From contig NZ_JQML01000001.1 in the NCBI RefSeq assembly GCF_000744705.1, forward strand, positions 124,001-188,000: a stretch of 64,000 bases of DNA. Direction: 5' to 3'. This stretch comes from Streptacidiphilus albus JL83. Its GTDB lineage: Bacteria; Actinomycetota; Actinomycetes; Streptomycetales; Streptomycetaceae. The translations under genes were made by a program, and so were the position numbers. Of this stretch, positions 8,107 to 16,460 are shown piece after piece. Numbering within the stretch: the stretch's first letter is position 1; each line of letters opens with the position of its first letter. The notes beneath the pieces were generated by a model that saw only the letters and a list, made by a program, of their open reading frames with translations, made no database searches and was not told where the DNA came from.

Positions 8107-8898
8107 TCAGCTGAGGGTGGCGGCGTGGATCGCGGTCCAGAGTTCGGTCCGGGCCTCCAGCGCGGTGCGCACCGTCTCGGCGCAGGCCGCCCAGGTGGCG
8201 TCGTCCTCGCCGCACAGGTCGATCAGCATCTGCATCGCCATCGGGGTGTGCTGCTCGCCGTCCACCTCGATGTGCCGGGCCAGGTAGTCCTTGAAGGTGC
8301 CCAGTTGGCCCTTCTCGTCCTCGATGCTGATCACCTGCTGGAACATCTCGGGGATCAGGTCCTCGCGGCCGAAGGCGAAGGCGGCGGCCTGGCAGTGGAC
8401 GGGTGCGGTCTCGATGATGCTCCAGGTGACGGCCACGAAGTCGACGGCGGCCTGCGGCGCCGCCGCGAGCTTGAGCGCCTCGGTCACCGCCGTCCCCTCG
8501 CGCAGCAACTCCACGAAGGCGGTGATCGGGCCGGTGTCCGCGCCGGACTCCGCCATGCCCGCGATGTAGAGCTCGAAGTGGCTGGTGAAGCCGTCGCCGA
8601 GCTCGTCGCTCTCCTCCACCAGCACGATGTCGTTGATCAGTCTTCGGCTCGCGGTCGGCCCGCTGGGCACCCAGGGCACCGAGACGCAGGTCAGGGTGCG
8701 CTGCAGGCTCTTGAGCAGCGACATGAAGTCCCAGACCGCGAAGACGTGGGTCTCCTGGAAGGTCCGCACGGCCTCCAGGCTGTTCAGCCGCCCGTACATC
8801 GGGTGGCCGAGGACCGTCTGCCGGGCCGGCTCGATGGCCTGTTGGAGGGCGGCGAGTCCGGGGTGCTGACGGTCCCAGTGGTAGCGGTCGGTGCTCAT
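8107..8898 (-). CDS. DUF3050 protein, heme-oxygenase-like fold, probable dimetal oxidase
   Basis: This 263-residue all-helical protein matches the DUF3050 family: HPGLAALQ near the start, then [30 protein letters not shown] and VEESDE. ETH in the first motif, a central Glu-rich helix (HFELYI) and HIEVDGEQH near residue 220 supply a Glu/His and His-x3-Asp-x3-His pattern like that which binds two irons in heme-oxygenase-like oxidases (for example UndA, BesC and SznF). Such enzymes cleave C-C bonds, desaturate or oxidise nitrogen. The role of this member is not known to me. It lies between the ligase and the E1 genes of the operon with short gaps, so it probably acts on a carrier-bound or free acid in the same pathway. 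Confidence 0.82.
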   Translation of the reverse strand: MSTDRYHWDRQHPGLAALQQAIEPARQTVLGHPMYGRLNSLEAVRTFQETHVFAVWDFMSLLKSLQRTLTCVSVPWVPSGPTASRRLINDIVLVEESDELGDGFTSHFELYIAGMAESGADTGPITAFVELLREGTAVTEALKLAAAPQAAVDFVAVTWSIIETAPVHCQAAAFAFGREDLIPEMFQQVISIEDEKGQLGTFKDYLARHIEVDGEQHTPMAMQMLIDLCGEDDATWAACAETVRTALEARTELWTAIHAATLS

Positions 8899-8977
8899 GG
8901 GAGGGATCTCCTTACTCGGTGCAGGGCGGTTCGGGGGGCGAGCGGTTCAGGAAGTCGGAACGGGGTCGGGAGCAGGG

Positions 8978-9943
8978 TCAGTCCATGACGGACCGGACGG
9001 CGTGCCGCAGTTGGTCCCGACTGGGCTGGAGGGCACGGTCCAGGCCCAGGGCGAACGGCAGCACGGCGCCGTCCGGCCGGGTGACCCGGCGCGGGGCGGT
9101 GCGCAGCGGCGTCCCGCGCTCCACGACGCCGGTGATCACCTCCGCGCCGAACCCGCACATCCGGTTGGAGTCGTCGACCACCACCAGGCGGCCGGTCCGG
9201 GCGACCGAGGCGGACAGCGCCGCCCAGTCGAAGGGGTAGACGGTGCGCGGGTCGAAGACCTCCACCGAGATCTCGCCGGCCAGCTCCTCGGCCACCGCGA
9301 GCGCGTCGTACACCAGCGCCCCGGCGGCGACCACGGTGACGTCCTCGCCCGGCCGGTGGATCCGGGCCGATCCGATCGGGACGGGCACCAGTTCGGTGGT
9401 GACGTCCTCGCGCACGCCCAGCGCACCCGCCGGGGCGAACAGCACCACCGGGTCGGGGTCGCGGATCGCCGAGACGAGCAGGCCGTAGGCGTCGGCCGGG
9501 GTGGCCGGGAGCAGGGTCTTCACCCCGACGTGGGCGAAGAGGCTGTACGGGTGGTCCGAGTGCTGGCCCGCCCATCCGTCGCGCGAGCCGGAGCCCGGCA
9601 CCACGTAGGTGACCGGGGCCGCGATCTGGCCTCCGGTCATCAGCGAGGTCTTGTGGGCCTGGTTGGCGATCTGCTCGAAGACCAGGAAGAGCAGCGAGGG
9701 GATCTGGAACTCCACCACCGGCCGCATCCCGGCCAGCGCGGCGCCCAGCGCCAACGAGGTGAACGCCTGCTCGGAGAGCGGGGTGTCCACCACCCGGTCG
9801 GCGCCGAAGCGGGCCTGCAGGCCCGGGGTCAGGCCGGCCAGGCCCGCGCCGACGTCCTCCCCGAAGACGCAGACCGCGGGGTCGCGGGCCAACTCGTCGG
9901 CGAGCGCCCGGTTGAGGCCCTTGGCGTAGGAGAGCTTGGTCAC
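8978..9943 (-). CDS. 2-oxoacid dehydrogenase E1 component, beta subunit
   Basis: This 321-residue protein shows the transketolase-like beta subunit pattern: FGEDVG near residue 27, DTPLSE, EFQIP, VVVAAGALVYDALAVAEEL and a C-terminal domain. With the alpha subunit encoded just upstream it should bind thiamine diphosphate and decarboxylate a 2-oxoacid. The GTG start at 9943 overlaps the alpha-subunit stop as GTGA. No E2 or E3 gene is present, so the pair would borrow the host lipoyl complex or act as a stand-alone decarboxylase or carboligase. PglB/PglC in pristinamycin phenylglycine synthesis are a precedent for E1 pairs in aryl-acid pathways. Confidence 0.9.
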   Translation of the reverse strand: MTKLSYAKGLNRALADELARDPAVCVFGEDVGAGLAGLTPGLQARFGADRVVDTPLSEQAFTSLALGAALAGMRPVVEFQIPSLLFLVFEQIANQAHKTSLMTGGQIAAPVTYVVPGSGSRDGWAGQHSDHPYSLFAHVGVKTLLPATPADAYGLLVSAIRDPDPVVLFAPAGALGVREDVTTELVPVPIGSARIHRPGEDVTVVAAGALVYDALAVAEELAGEISVEVFDPRTVYPFDWAALSASVARTGRLVVVDDSNRMCGFGAEVITGVVERGTPLRTAPRRVTRPDGAVLPFALGLDRALQPSRDQLRHAVRSVMD

Positions 9944-10917
9944 GTCAGGGCTCCTGCCCGGGGCCGCAGCCCGTCGGCGTACAGGTGGTCGAGCGCACCG
10001 GCCGGGTCGGGGTGGGCGCCGGCCAGCGCGAACTCCACTGCCTCGGCCATCAGTCGATCGACCTCCCGGTCGATCTCGGCGCGCCGCCCGGCGCCCGGGT
10101 CGCAGCGCTCCAGCGGGTCCCGCTGCCGCCAGGAGTCGATCTCCTCGGCGCTGCGGTAGTTCAGCCTGACCCGGCGCTCCATGGTGTGGTGGCCCTCGAA
10201 ACGGTAGGTACGGCACTCCAGGAAGGAGGGCCCGGCGCCGGACCGGGCGCGTTCCACCGCCCGCTCGGCGGCCGACCGGACGGCCTCGACGTCCATGCCG
10301 TCCACCGCCTCGGCCGGGATCCCGAAGGCGGCCGCGCGCCCGAGCGCCGAGCCGGCCACGCCGGCCCGGACCGACAGTGTGGTGGCGTAGCCGTTGTTCT
10401 CGCAGACGAAGAGCACCGGCAGCCGCCAGAGCGCGGCCAGGTTCATCGCCTCCAGCAGTACGCCCTGGTTGAGCGCGCCGTCACCGAAGAAGGTCACCAC
10501 CACCCGGTCCAGGCCCTGGCGCAGGGCCGCCCAGGCGGCGCCGGCCGCGATCGGCGCGCCGGCGCCCACGATGCCGTTGGCGCCGAGCACCCCGAGCGAC
10601 AGGTCGGCGGCGTGCATCGAGCCGCCGCGGCCGTGGTTGAGGCCGTTCTCCCGGCCCGCCAGCTCGGCCAGCATCCGGCGCGGGTCGGCGCCCTTGGCCA
10701 GCACGTGGCCGTGCCCGCGGTGGGTACTGGTCAGCTGGTCGTCGGCGCGCAGCGCGGCGCAGACGCCGACCGCGACGGCCTCCTGCCCGATGTAGGGGTG
10801 GATGCCGCCGACGATCTCGCCGGACTTCACCAGGGACAGCGCGGTCTCCTCGAACGCGCGGATCAGGCGCATCCCCCGGTAGAGCGCCTCCGGGGTCACC
10901 GGGCTCGCCGGGCTCAC
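9940..10917 (-). CDS. 2-oxoacid dehydrogenase E1 component, alpha subunit
   Basis: This 325-residue protein carries the thiamine-diphosphate motif GDGALNQG followed by ENNGYA, the RGHGHVLAKG and GRGGSMHAAD segments, and the TYRFEGHH motif of E1 alpha chains. It forms a heterotetramer with the beta subunit. The GTG start at 10917 overlaps the PhyH stop in GTGA; a second in-frame GTG lies six codons later. Next to a 4-hydroxymandelate-synthase-like gene, a likely substrate is an aryl or branched 2-oxoacid giving an acyl-CoA starter, but this is inference. Confidence 0.9.
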   Translation of the reverse strand: MSPASPVTPEALYRGMRLIRAFEETALSLVKSGEIVGGIHPYIGQEAVAVGVCAALRADDQLTSTHRGHGHVLAKGADPRRMLAELAGRENGLNHGRGGSMHAADLSLGVLGANGIVGAGAPIAAGAAWAALRQGLDRVVVTFFGDGALNQGVLLEAMNLAALWRLPVLFVCENNGYATTLSVRAGVAGSALGRAAAFGIPAEAVDGMDVEAVRSAAERAVERARSGAGPSFLECRTYRFEGHHTMERRVRLNYRSAEEIDSWRQRDPLERCDPGAGRRAEIDREVDRLMAEAVEFALAGAHPDPAGALDHLYADGLRPRAGALT

Positions 10918-11825
10918 CGGGGGTCCTTCCAGGTGGTCGGGCAGTAGGTCGGATCCGCGTAGTCGGGGTCGCCCCCGGCGGTGCGGCGCACCAGGACGTC
11001 GTGGTTGTAGACCACCTGCGTGCCGTCCGCCTTGGTGTACGGGCGGTAGTGGTTGGCGCCGTCCTGCAGGTGCAGCGAGATCGCCCGGCGCGGGCGGACC
11101 GAGAGGTTGGCGCCGCTGCCGTGGTAGGTGAGGCAGTGGTGGAAGCTCATGTGGCCGGCCGGGATCACCACCGGGACCTTGGTCACCTCGGCCTCGTTGA
11201 ACCGGGCGGTCTGCGCCAGGATCTGCTCCAGCTCGCCGCGGTCGCGCTGGGCGAAGTGCCGGGTGGAGTCGTCGCCCTCGACCTCCTTCCACCGGTGGCT
11301 GCCGTCCACCATGGTGATGGTGCCCATCTCCTCGTCGCAGTGGTGGAACGGGATGAACGCGGTGAGCATCCGGTCCGAGCTGCAGGTCTGCCAGTAGTGC
11401 CGGTCGGCGTGCCAGGGCACCAGGTTGCTCGGCTCCGCCGGGCGCGGCGGCTTGAGGATCAGGGTGGACTGGAAGATCCGGACCTCGTCCGACTCCGCCA
11501 GCCTCGCCGCGACCGCGCCGATCAGCGGCTTGCGCAGGATCGCGGCGATCTCCTCGCTCTGGTGGTGGATGTAGTCGTTGTGGCGCTGCACGTCGCCGTC
11601 GGCCGGCTGCCAGTCGGCCAGCCGGGCCGGGCGCACGGGCAGCGGACGGTCGACCCGCCCGGCGTAGAAGCGCTCGCTCGCGGCCTCCAGAGTGGCCAAC
11701 TCCTCTTCGCTGAGCAGGCGCCGGGAGAGGTACCAGCCGTGCTCGGCGTAGCGGCGGACGTCCTCCGGCGAGGGCAGCAGCTCCCGGTCGGCGTCGGTCA
11801 GGGTGAACTCGGCCAGTGATGTCAC
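10914..11825 (-). CDS. PhyH-family Fe(II)/2-oxoglutarate dioxygenase
   Basis: This 303-residue protein has the iron-binding His-x-Asp in WHADRHYW (about residue 137), the distal His in LTYHGSGANLS and the 2-oxoglutarate-binding Arg in RPRRAIS. Phytanoyl-CoA-dioxygenase relatives hydroxylate, halogenate, epoxidise or cyclise acids, often on carriers. Asp in the HxD site argues for hydroxylase rather than halogenase, which has Gly or Ala there. It follows the 4-hydroxymandelate-synthase-like gene by 16 bases and overlaps the next gene, so it belongs to the core operon. Confidence 0.92.
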   Translation of the reverse strand: MTSLAEFTLTDADRELLPSPEDVRRYAEHGWYLSRRLLSEEELATLEAASERFYAGRVDRPLPVRPARLADWQPADGDVQRHNDYIHHQSEEIAAILRKPLIGAVAARLAESDEVRIFQSTLILKPPRPAEPSNLVPWHADRHYWQTCSSDRMLTAFIPFHHCDEEMGTITMVDGSHRWKEVEGDDSTRHFAQRDRGELEQILAQTARFNEAEVTKVPVVIPAGHMSFHHCLTYHGSGANLSVRPRRAISLHLQDGANHYRPYTKADGTQVVYNHDVLVRRTAGGDPDYADPTYCPTTWKDPR

Positions 11826-11841
11826 GATTCGCCTTCCTGGG

Positions 11842-12870
11842 TCAGGCGTGGGAAGCGTCGGTGCGCTCCACGGCCTCGTAGAGTGCCTTGATGTTGGCGC
11901 TGCCGAAGGTGAGCGCCCCGCGCCGCTCGATGACCTCCAGGAAGAAGGTGCGGCGCGGGTGGACCGAGCGGGTGAAGATCTGGAAGAGCTGCCCGCCGTG
12001 GTCCCGGTCCACCAGGATGTTCAGCCGGCGCAGCGTCTCCAGTGGGATCACCGAGTCGCCGAGCCGCTCGCGCAGTTGGTCGTAGTAGCGCTCGGGGGTG
12101 CTGAGGAAGCGCACGCCCCGCCCTTCGAGGGTCTGCACGGAGAGCGCGATGTCGTCGGTGCGGAAGGCCAGGTGCTGGACGCCGACGCCCCGGTGCTGTT
12201 CCAGGAACCCGTCGATCTGGCCGGGGTCGCGGCTGGTGTCCGGCTCGATCAGGGTGAGCGTGACCCCGCCGGACGGGCTCTGGACGACGATCGAGTCCAT
12301 CCCCTGGCTGCCGACCGCGATGTACTCGGTGAAGATCTGCCGCAGGCCCAGCGTCTGCTCCAGGAACTTCACCGTGCGGGCCAGTTCGCCCGAGGGGACG
12401 CAGACCGCGAGGTGGTCGAGCTCGACCAGCAGGCCCTCCGGCCCCTCGTCGGCGGGCGCAGGATCGCGCTGGACGAACCGCAGCTCCACGTCGCCGAAGC
12501 CGCGGATCGCGGCGCTGACCACCCGGCGGCCGTCCTCCTGGTGGGCGACGGGCGCGGAGAGCGGGTCGGCCCCGGCGGCCACCGCGCTCGCGTAGCAGGC
12601 GGCCGCGTCGTCGCAGGAGAGCCCGATCGCCGCCACGCCGTCGCCGTGCCGCCGGACGAACCCGGCCACGGGGTCGGCGGGGTCGTCCGCGGAGGTGAAC
12701 AGCAGCCGGATGCCGCCCTGACGCAGCAGCACCGCGCTCCGTCCCGCCGGCAGCGGTGCGGCGCCCGGGTGGGGCCCCTCCTGGAAGCCGAAGGTCCCGG
12801 CGAGCTCGCGGGCCGCCTCGTCGGCGTTCACGACGTGGAACTCGACATGGTCGATCCGTTGGATGCTCAT
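11842..12870 (-). CDS. 4-hydroxymandelate synthase-like dioxygenase (HPPD family)
   Basis: This 342-residue protein is a two-domain vicinal-oxygen-chelate enzyme. The C-terminal half has the iron ligands His in ELDHLAVC, His in GVQHLAFRTDD and Glu in TFFLEVIERRGALTFGS. Segments such as VVQSPSGGVTLTLIEPD, DPGQIDGFLEQH and FGSANIKALYEAVE resemble 4-hydroxymandelate synthases of glycopeptide clusters more than housekeeping 4-hydroxyphenylpyruvate dioxygenases. The expected reaction is 4-hydroxyphenylpyruvate plus O2 to 4-hydroxymandelate plus CO2. The usual partners for hydroxyphenylglycine (mandelate oxidase Hmo and aminotransferase HpgT) are not in this window. The alternative call is an HPPD paralogue giving homogentisate. 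Confidence 0.85.
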   Translation of the reverse strand: MSIQRIDHVEFHVVNADEAARELAGTFGFQEGPHPGAAPLPAGRSAVLLRQGGIRLLFTSADDPADPVAGFVRRHGDGVAAIGLSCDDAAACYASAVAAGADPLSAPVAHQEDGRRVVSAAIRGFGDVELRFVQRDPAPADEGPEGLLVELDHLAVCVPSGELARTVKFLEQTLGLRQIFTEYIAVGSQGMDSIVVQSPSGGVTLTLIEPDTSRDPGQIDGFLEQHRGVGVQHLAFRTDDIALSVQTLEGRGVRFLSTPERYYDQLRERLGDSVIPLETLRRLNILVDRDHGGQLFQIFTRSVHPRRTFFLEVIERRGALTFGSANIKALYEAVERTDASHA

Positions 12871-12949
12871 GGTGCGGTGACCGTCCTCTGCGGGTGCGCT
12901 GCGGGTGCTCGGCGATGGGTGCCCGGCCTGCCGGTTCGGGGAGCGGGGA

Positions 12950-14245
12950 TCACTGGTGGGAGGGGTCGGGGACGGCGGTGCCGGCACGGGCCAGCCGGGT
13001 GCTCGGCGCGCCGAAGACCAGGCTCAGGTTGTGGCCGCCGAAGGCGAAGGAGTTCGAGAGGGCGGCCCGCACCCGCACCTGCCGCGCCGCGCCGCTCACG
13101 TGGTCGAGCTCGCAACCGGGGCCCGGCGCATCGAGGTTGAGGGTCGGCGGCAACAGCCCGTGGCAGAGCGCGAGGATGCTCGCCACGGCCTCCACCGCTC
13201 CCCCGGCGCCGAGCAGATGGCCGGTGGCGCCCTTGGTGGAGCTGACCGCCGGGCCCTGGTCGCCGAAGACCGCGCGCAGCGCGGTGGCCTCGGCGACGTC
13301 GCCCAACTTGGTGCCGGTGCCGTGGGCGTTGACGTAGCCGACGTCCCCGGGCGACAGTCCGGCCGAGGCGAGGGCCGCCCGCATGGAGTCGGCGGCGCCC
13401 TCGCCGTCCGGGCGGGGCGAGGTGGGGTGGTGGGCGTCGGTGCTGGCGCCCCAGCCGAGCAGGTCGGCGTGGCCGGCGGCGCCGCGCGCGTCCGCGTGCT
13501 CGGCGCGCTCCAGCACCAGCACGGCACTGCCCTCGCCGAGCACGAAGCCGTTCCTGCGGTGGTCGAAGGGCCGGCTGGCCTCCGTCGGATCCTGCCAACC
13601 ACTGGCCAGTGCGCGGGCGTTGGTGAAGGCGGCGGCGATCGTCGGATGCAGCGAGGACTCCGCCGCCCCGCAGACCACCACGTCCGCCTCACCGCCGCGG
13701 ATCAGCCGCAGCCCCTCGGCGATCGACTGGGCGCCCGCCGCGCAGGCCGTCACGATCGACGAACTGTAGCCGCGGATACCGTACTTGATGGCGATCCGGG
13801 CCGAGCCCATATTGGAGAGCATGCCGGGCAGCAGGTAGGGGCTCACCCCCGGTCGGCCGCGCAGCTGCCGGTTCTGCGAGTGCTGCTCGAAGGTCTGCAG
13901 CCCACCGCCGCCGGTGGACACCACCACGGCGACCCGGCGCGGGTCCACGTCGCGGCCCACCACCAGCCCGGCGTCCGCCATCGCGTCGTCCGCGGCCGCC
14001 AGCGCCAGCAGGACGAAGCGGTCGACCGCCTTGGTCTCGGTGCGCGGCAGCACCTCCAGCGGGTCGATCCAGGGGGCGATCCCGGCCGACTCCAGCCAGC
14101 CGCCGGCCGGATGGTCCTCGGCCGGACGGCAGAGGCCGGAGCGGCCGGCGAGCAGCGCCTCGAAGAACTCCGCCGGCTTGCGGCCGAGCGGGGTGACCAG
14201 GCCCATGCCGGTGACGACCGCGCCGGGCCGCGCCGGGGCGCTCAT
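12950..14245 (-). CDS. Beta-ketoacyl synthase with intact Cys-His-His triad
   Basis: This 431-residue thiolase-fold enzyme of the FabF/type II PKS kind has the nucleophile in TACAAG (Cys168), HGTGT (His308) and KGATGH (His343). It should catalyse decarboxylative condensation on the small carrier proteins of the cluster. Its gene overlaps the upstream ligase gene as ATGA and is 79 bases upstream of the 4-hydroxymandelate-synthase-like gene. There is no malonyl transferase, ketoreductase or dehydratase nearby, so a single or few condensations, or a non-decarboxylative acyl transfer, are possible. Confidence 0.94.
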   Translation of the reverse strand: MSAPARPGAVVTGMGLVTPLGRKPAEFFEALLAGRSGLCRPAEDHPAGGWLESAGIAPWIDPLEVLPRTETKAVDRFVLLALAAADDAMADAGLVVGRDVDPRRVAVVVSTGGGGLQTFEQHSQNRQLRGRPGVSPYLLPGMLSNMGSARIAIKYGIRGYSSSIVTACAAGAQSIAEGLRLIRGGEADVVVCGAAESSLHPTIAAAFTNARALASGWQDPTEASRPFDHRRNGFVLGEGSAVLVLERAEHADARGAAGHADLLGWGASTDAHHPTSPRPDGEGAADSMRAALASAGLSPGDVGYVNAHGTGTKLGDVAEATALRAVFGDQGPAVSSTKGATGHLLGAGGAVEAVASILALCHGLLPPTLNLDAPGPGCELDHVSGAARQVRVRAALSNSFAFGGHNLSLVFGAPSTRLARAGTAVPDPSHQ

Positions 14246-15876
14246 CTCTCCGCCTCCGCGCCGGCCGCGAGCGCGGCCAGGTGCTGCTCGCGCAGCAGGA
14301 CCTTGCGCACCTTGCCGGTCGGTCCGAGCGGGATCGCGCTGTCGTCCACCGCGACCACCTGCCGCACCGTCACGGCCACCGCCTCCTCCAACGCGGCCTT
14401 GACCTCCTTGGTGCGGTCACGCCCGCGGTCCGCCCCCGCCGCCAGCTGGAGCAGCACGTCGGTGATCACCCGTTCCCCCTCGCGCACGGCGACCACCGTG
14501 CAGTCCACCACGTCGGGGCAGGCCACCAGCACCCGCTCCTCGGACATCGCGGTGTGCAGGCGGTGGCCGTCGCCCAGGTCCACCGAGTCCACCGCGCGGT
14601 CGACGTGGTAGTAGTAGCCCTCCGCGTCCCGGTAGACCAGGTCGCCGGTGAGGAAGTAGCCGCGCACCCTGGTGCGGTAGGTGGTCGCCGAGTCGTTCCA
14701 GTAGCCCAGCGCCAGGGTGGGCGAGCGGGTGCCCAACTCGCCGATCTCGAACGGCTCCAGTGCCTCGCCGGCCGGGTCGAGCACGGCGCAGTCGACGAAC
14801 GGGTGCGGCTTTCCGACGCAGCGGCCGTAGCGCTCGGTCTCCGGCGTGTGGGTGATGTGGAAGTGCGAGTGGCCCATCTCGGTGGAGCCCAGGCCGTCCA
14901 CGAAGGCCGAGCCGGCGATGCGCTGCCGGCGCCGGTCCACCAGGGCCTCCCGGCTGCCCTGCGCCACCAGGTGGCGGATGTGCGTCTCGTGGGCGCAGTC
15001 GCCGGTGTTCCACCAGAGCGCGACCGAGGCGAGGTCGCGCCCGGACAGGTCGTACCGGGCCAGGTCGGACCAGGTGGCGGCGAAGCCGAGCACGCCGTTC
15101 GGGCGCCGCAGCTCGATCGCCTCCAGCACGGCGGCGCCGCTCTGCTCCGACAGCAGGGCGATCTCGGCGTGCGAGCTGAGCGCGAGGTTGAGCGCGATCA
15201 GGGTCGCGGCGTGCGCGGCCGGCAGTGCGCTGAGCAGCCGGTCCGACCCCTGCGGACGCGGCAGCGCCAGCCGGTAGCGGACCGCCGCGTACAGGCTGTC
15301 GTGCGAGTGGACGACCGCCTTGGGCAGTCCGGTGGTGCCCGAGGAGTGGGTGATCGCCACCGGATCCTGCGGCGCGTGGCGGTAGGCGGGCGGCGCGGCG
15401 TCCGGGTCGGCCGCGCCGAGCGAGCCGATCTCGGGCAGCAGCGGCGTGCCGGTGTCGTACCCGGCCAGCGCCGCGCGGTGCCGCTCGTCGGTCAGCACGC
15501 CCACCGCAGTCAGCCGCCGGATGTAGCGGGACGCCTTCTCGGCGTCCAGTCGCGGGTTGATCAGGGCCGGGATGGCGCCGAGCCGGGTGAGCGCCAGGGT
15601 GGCCAGCACGGCCTCGCCCGCCGCGTCGGCGATCACCACCACCGGGTCCCTGGGGCCGATCCCGAGGGCGGCCAGCGCGGCTGCCCTGGCCCGCACCCGG
15701 CGGTCCAACTCCCTTACGGTGAAGGGCGCCCACGCGGGGACCCGGTCGACGTCGGTGTCGAAGGCCAGCATCGGCTGGTCCAGGCCGATGCCGAGGGCCA
15801 TCCGGGCGGACAGCACGTTTCCGGCGCCGACCTGCGGATCGGCGGCGAGACTGGCACGGATCTGACGGACGCTCAC
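14242..15876 (-). CDS. Acyl-AMP ligase (ANL superfamily), second of three
   Basis: This 544-residue protein has the P-loop HSSGTTGLPKAVVHSH, the segment FVDGLGSTEMG, LALGYWND, YFLTGDLVYRDAEGYYYHVDR and a C-terminal GPTGKVRK with the catalytic Lys. It activates a carboxylic acid with ATP. It starts at GTG 15876, overlapping the preceding stop, and its own stop overlaps the ketosynthase start. This gene order (KS-like protein, ligase, KS) suggests it loads an acid for condensation by the KS. The substrate is not predictable here. Confidence 0.92.
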   Translation of the reverse strand: MSVRQIRASLAADPQVGAGNVLSARMALGIGLDQPMLAFDTDVDRVPAWAPFTVRELDRRVRARAAALAALGIGPRDPVVVIADAAGEAVLATLALTRLGAIPALINPRLDAEKASRYIRRLTAVGVLTDERHRAALAGYDTGTPLLPEIGSLGAADPDAAPPAYRHAPQDPVAITHSSGTTGLPKAVVHSHDSLYAAVRYRLALPRPQGSDRLLSALPAAHAATLIALNLALSSHAEIALLSEQSGAAVLEAIELRRPNGVLGFAATWSDLARYDLSGRDLASVALWWNTGDCAHETHIRHLVAQGSREALVDRRRQRIAGSAFVDGLGSTEMGHSHFHITHTPETERYGRCVGKPHPFVDCAVLDPAGEALEPFEIGELGTRSPTLALGYWNDSATTYRTRVRGYFLTGDLVYRDAEGYYYHVDRAVDSVDLGDGHRLHTAMSEERVLVACPDVVDCTVVAVREGERVITDVLLQLAAGADRGRDRTKEVKAALEEAVAVTVRQVVAVDDSAIPLGPTGKVRKVLLREQHLAALAAGAEAER

Positions 15877-16460
15877 GGTCGCTGGTCCCTTCCTTCACGG
15901 GTCACGAGTCTTCGGGGTACTGCCGCGGCGGCGACGAGCACGGCCACCGCGTGGTCCGGTCCGCCCGGCCCACCCTGGTCGGCCGCGACGACCAGGACCT
16001 GCTCCGCGTCGCCGTCCTCGATCAGCAGGGCGGCGCAGCCCAGCGCATCGGCCAGGACGGCCTCGGCGGTGTCGCCGAGCGGGGCCGTGCACACCACCGG
16101 GCCGTCCAGCCCCCAGCGGGCCGCGACGTGGCCGGCCACGGCGTTGGGGTTGGACTGGTAGAACAGCAGCGGCGGCACCTGCCGCCCCTCGGCCAGCGCG
16201 TCCGCGACCACCGCGCGGGTCACCGTGTCGCCGCGGGCGCTGGCGATCAACAGACCGGTGCACGGCGCCGGTTCGAACGGCGGCCGGTCCCGTAGGCAGC
16301 GTCCGGCGACCTCGGCGACCAGCGGCTGGAAGCTGGACAGGATGAAGCCGGGCACCGGTGTCACGGTGTCCCCCGGCCCCTGCGGCCACTGCGCGCCGGC
16401 CAGCACCACCAGGCCCTGTGCGGCGGCGGGGCCGGCGAGATCGAGGGCCGGCCCGTTCAT
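15873..16460 (-). CDS. Short ketosynthase-like protein without catalytic Cys (Ketoacyl-synt_2 type)
   Basis: At 195 residues this is about half a ketosynthase. The stretch LLIASARGDTVTRAV, then PLLFYQSNPNAVAGHVAARWG and TAPLGDTAEAVLADAL, resembles the N-terminal ketosynthase-like family found beside true ketosynthases in aryl-polyene clusters. No nucleophilic Cys motif or HGTGT/KxxTGH motif is present. It overlaps by four bases at both ends, so it is made in step with the Asn-containing ketosynthase and the ligase. A role as partner or chain-length-factor-like subunit is plausible but not shown. Confidence 0.75.
   Translation of the reverse strand: MNGPALDLAGPAAAQGLVVLAGAQWPQGPGDTVTPVPGFILSSFQPLVAEVAGRCLRDRPPFEPAPCTGLLIASARGDTVTRAVVADALAEGRQVPPLLFYQSNPNAVAGHVAARWGLDGPVVCTAPLGDTAEAVLADALGCAALLIEDGDAEQVLVVAADQGGPGGPDHAVAVLVAAAAVPRRLVTREGRDQRP

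Noticed and set aside
11842..12870. Complete hydroxyphenylglycine pathway
   Set aside because: No hydroxymandelate oxidase or hydroxyphenylglycine aminotransferase is seen in the window, so only the first enzyme is supported.
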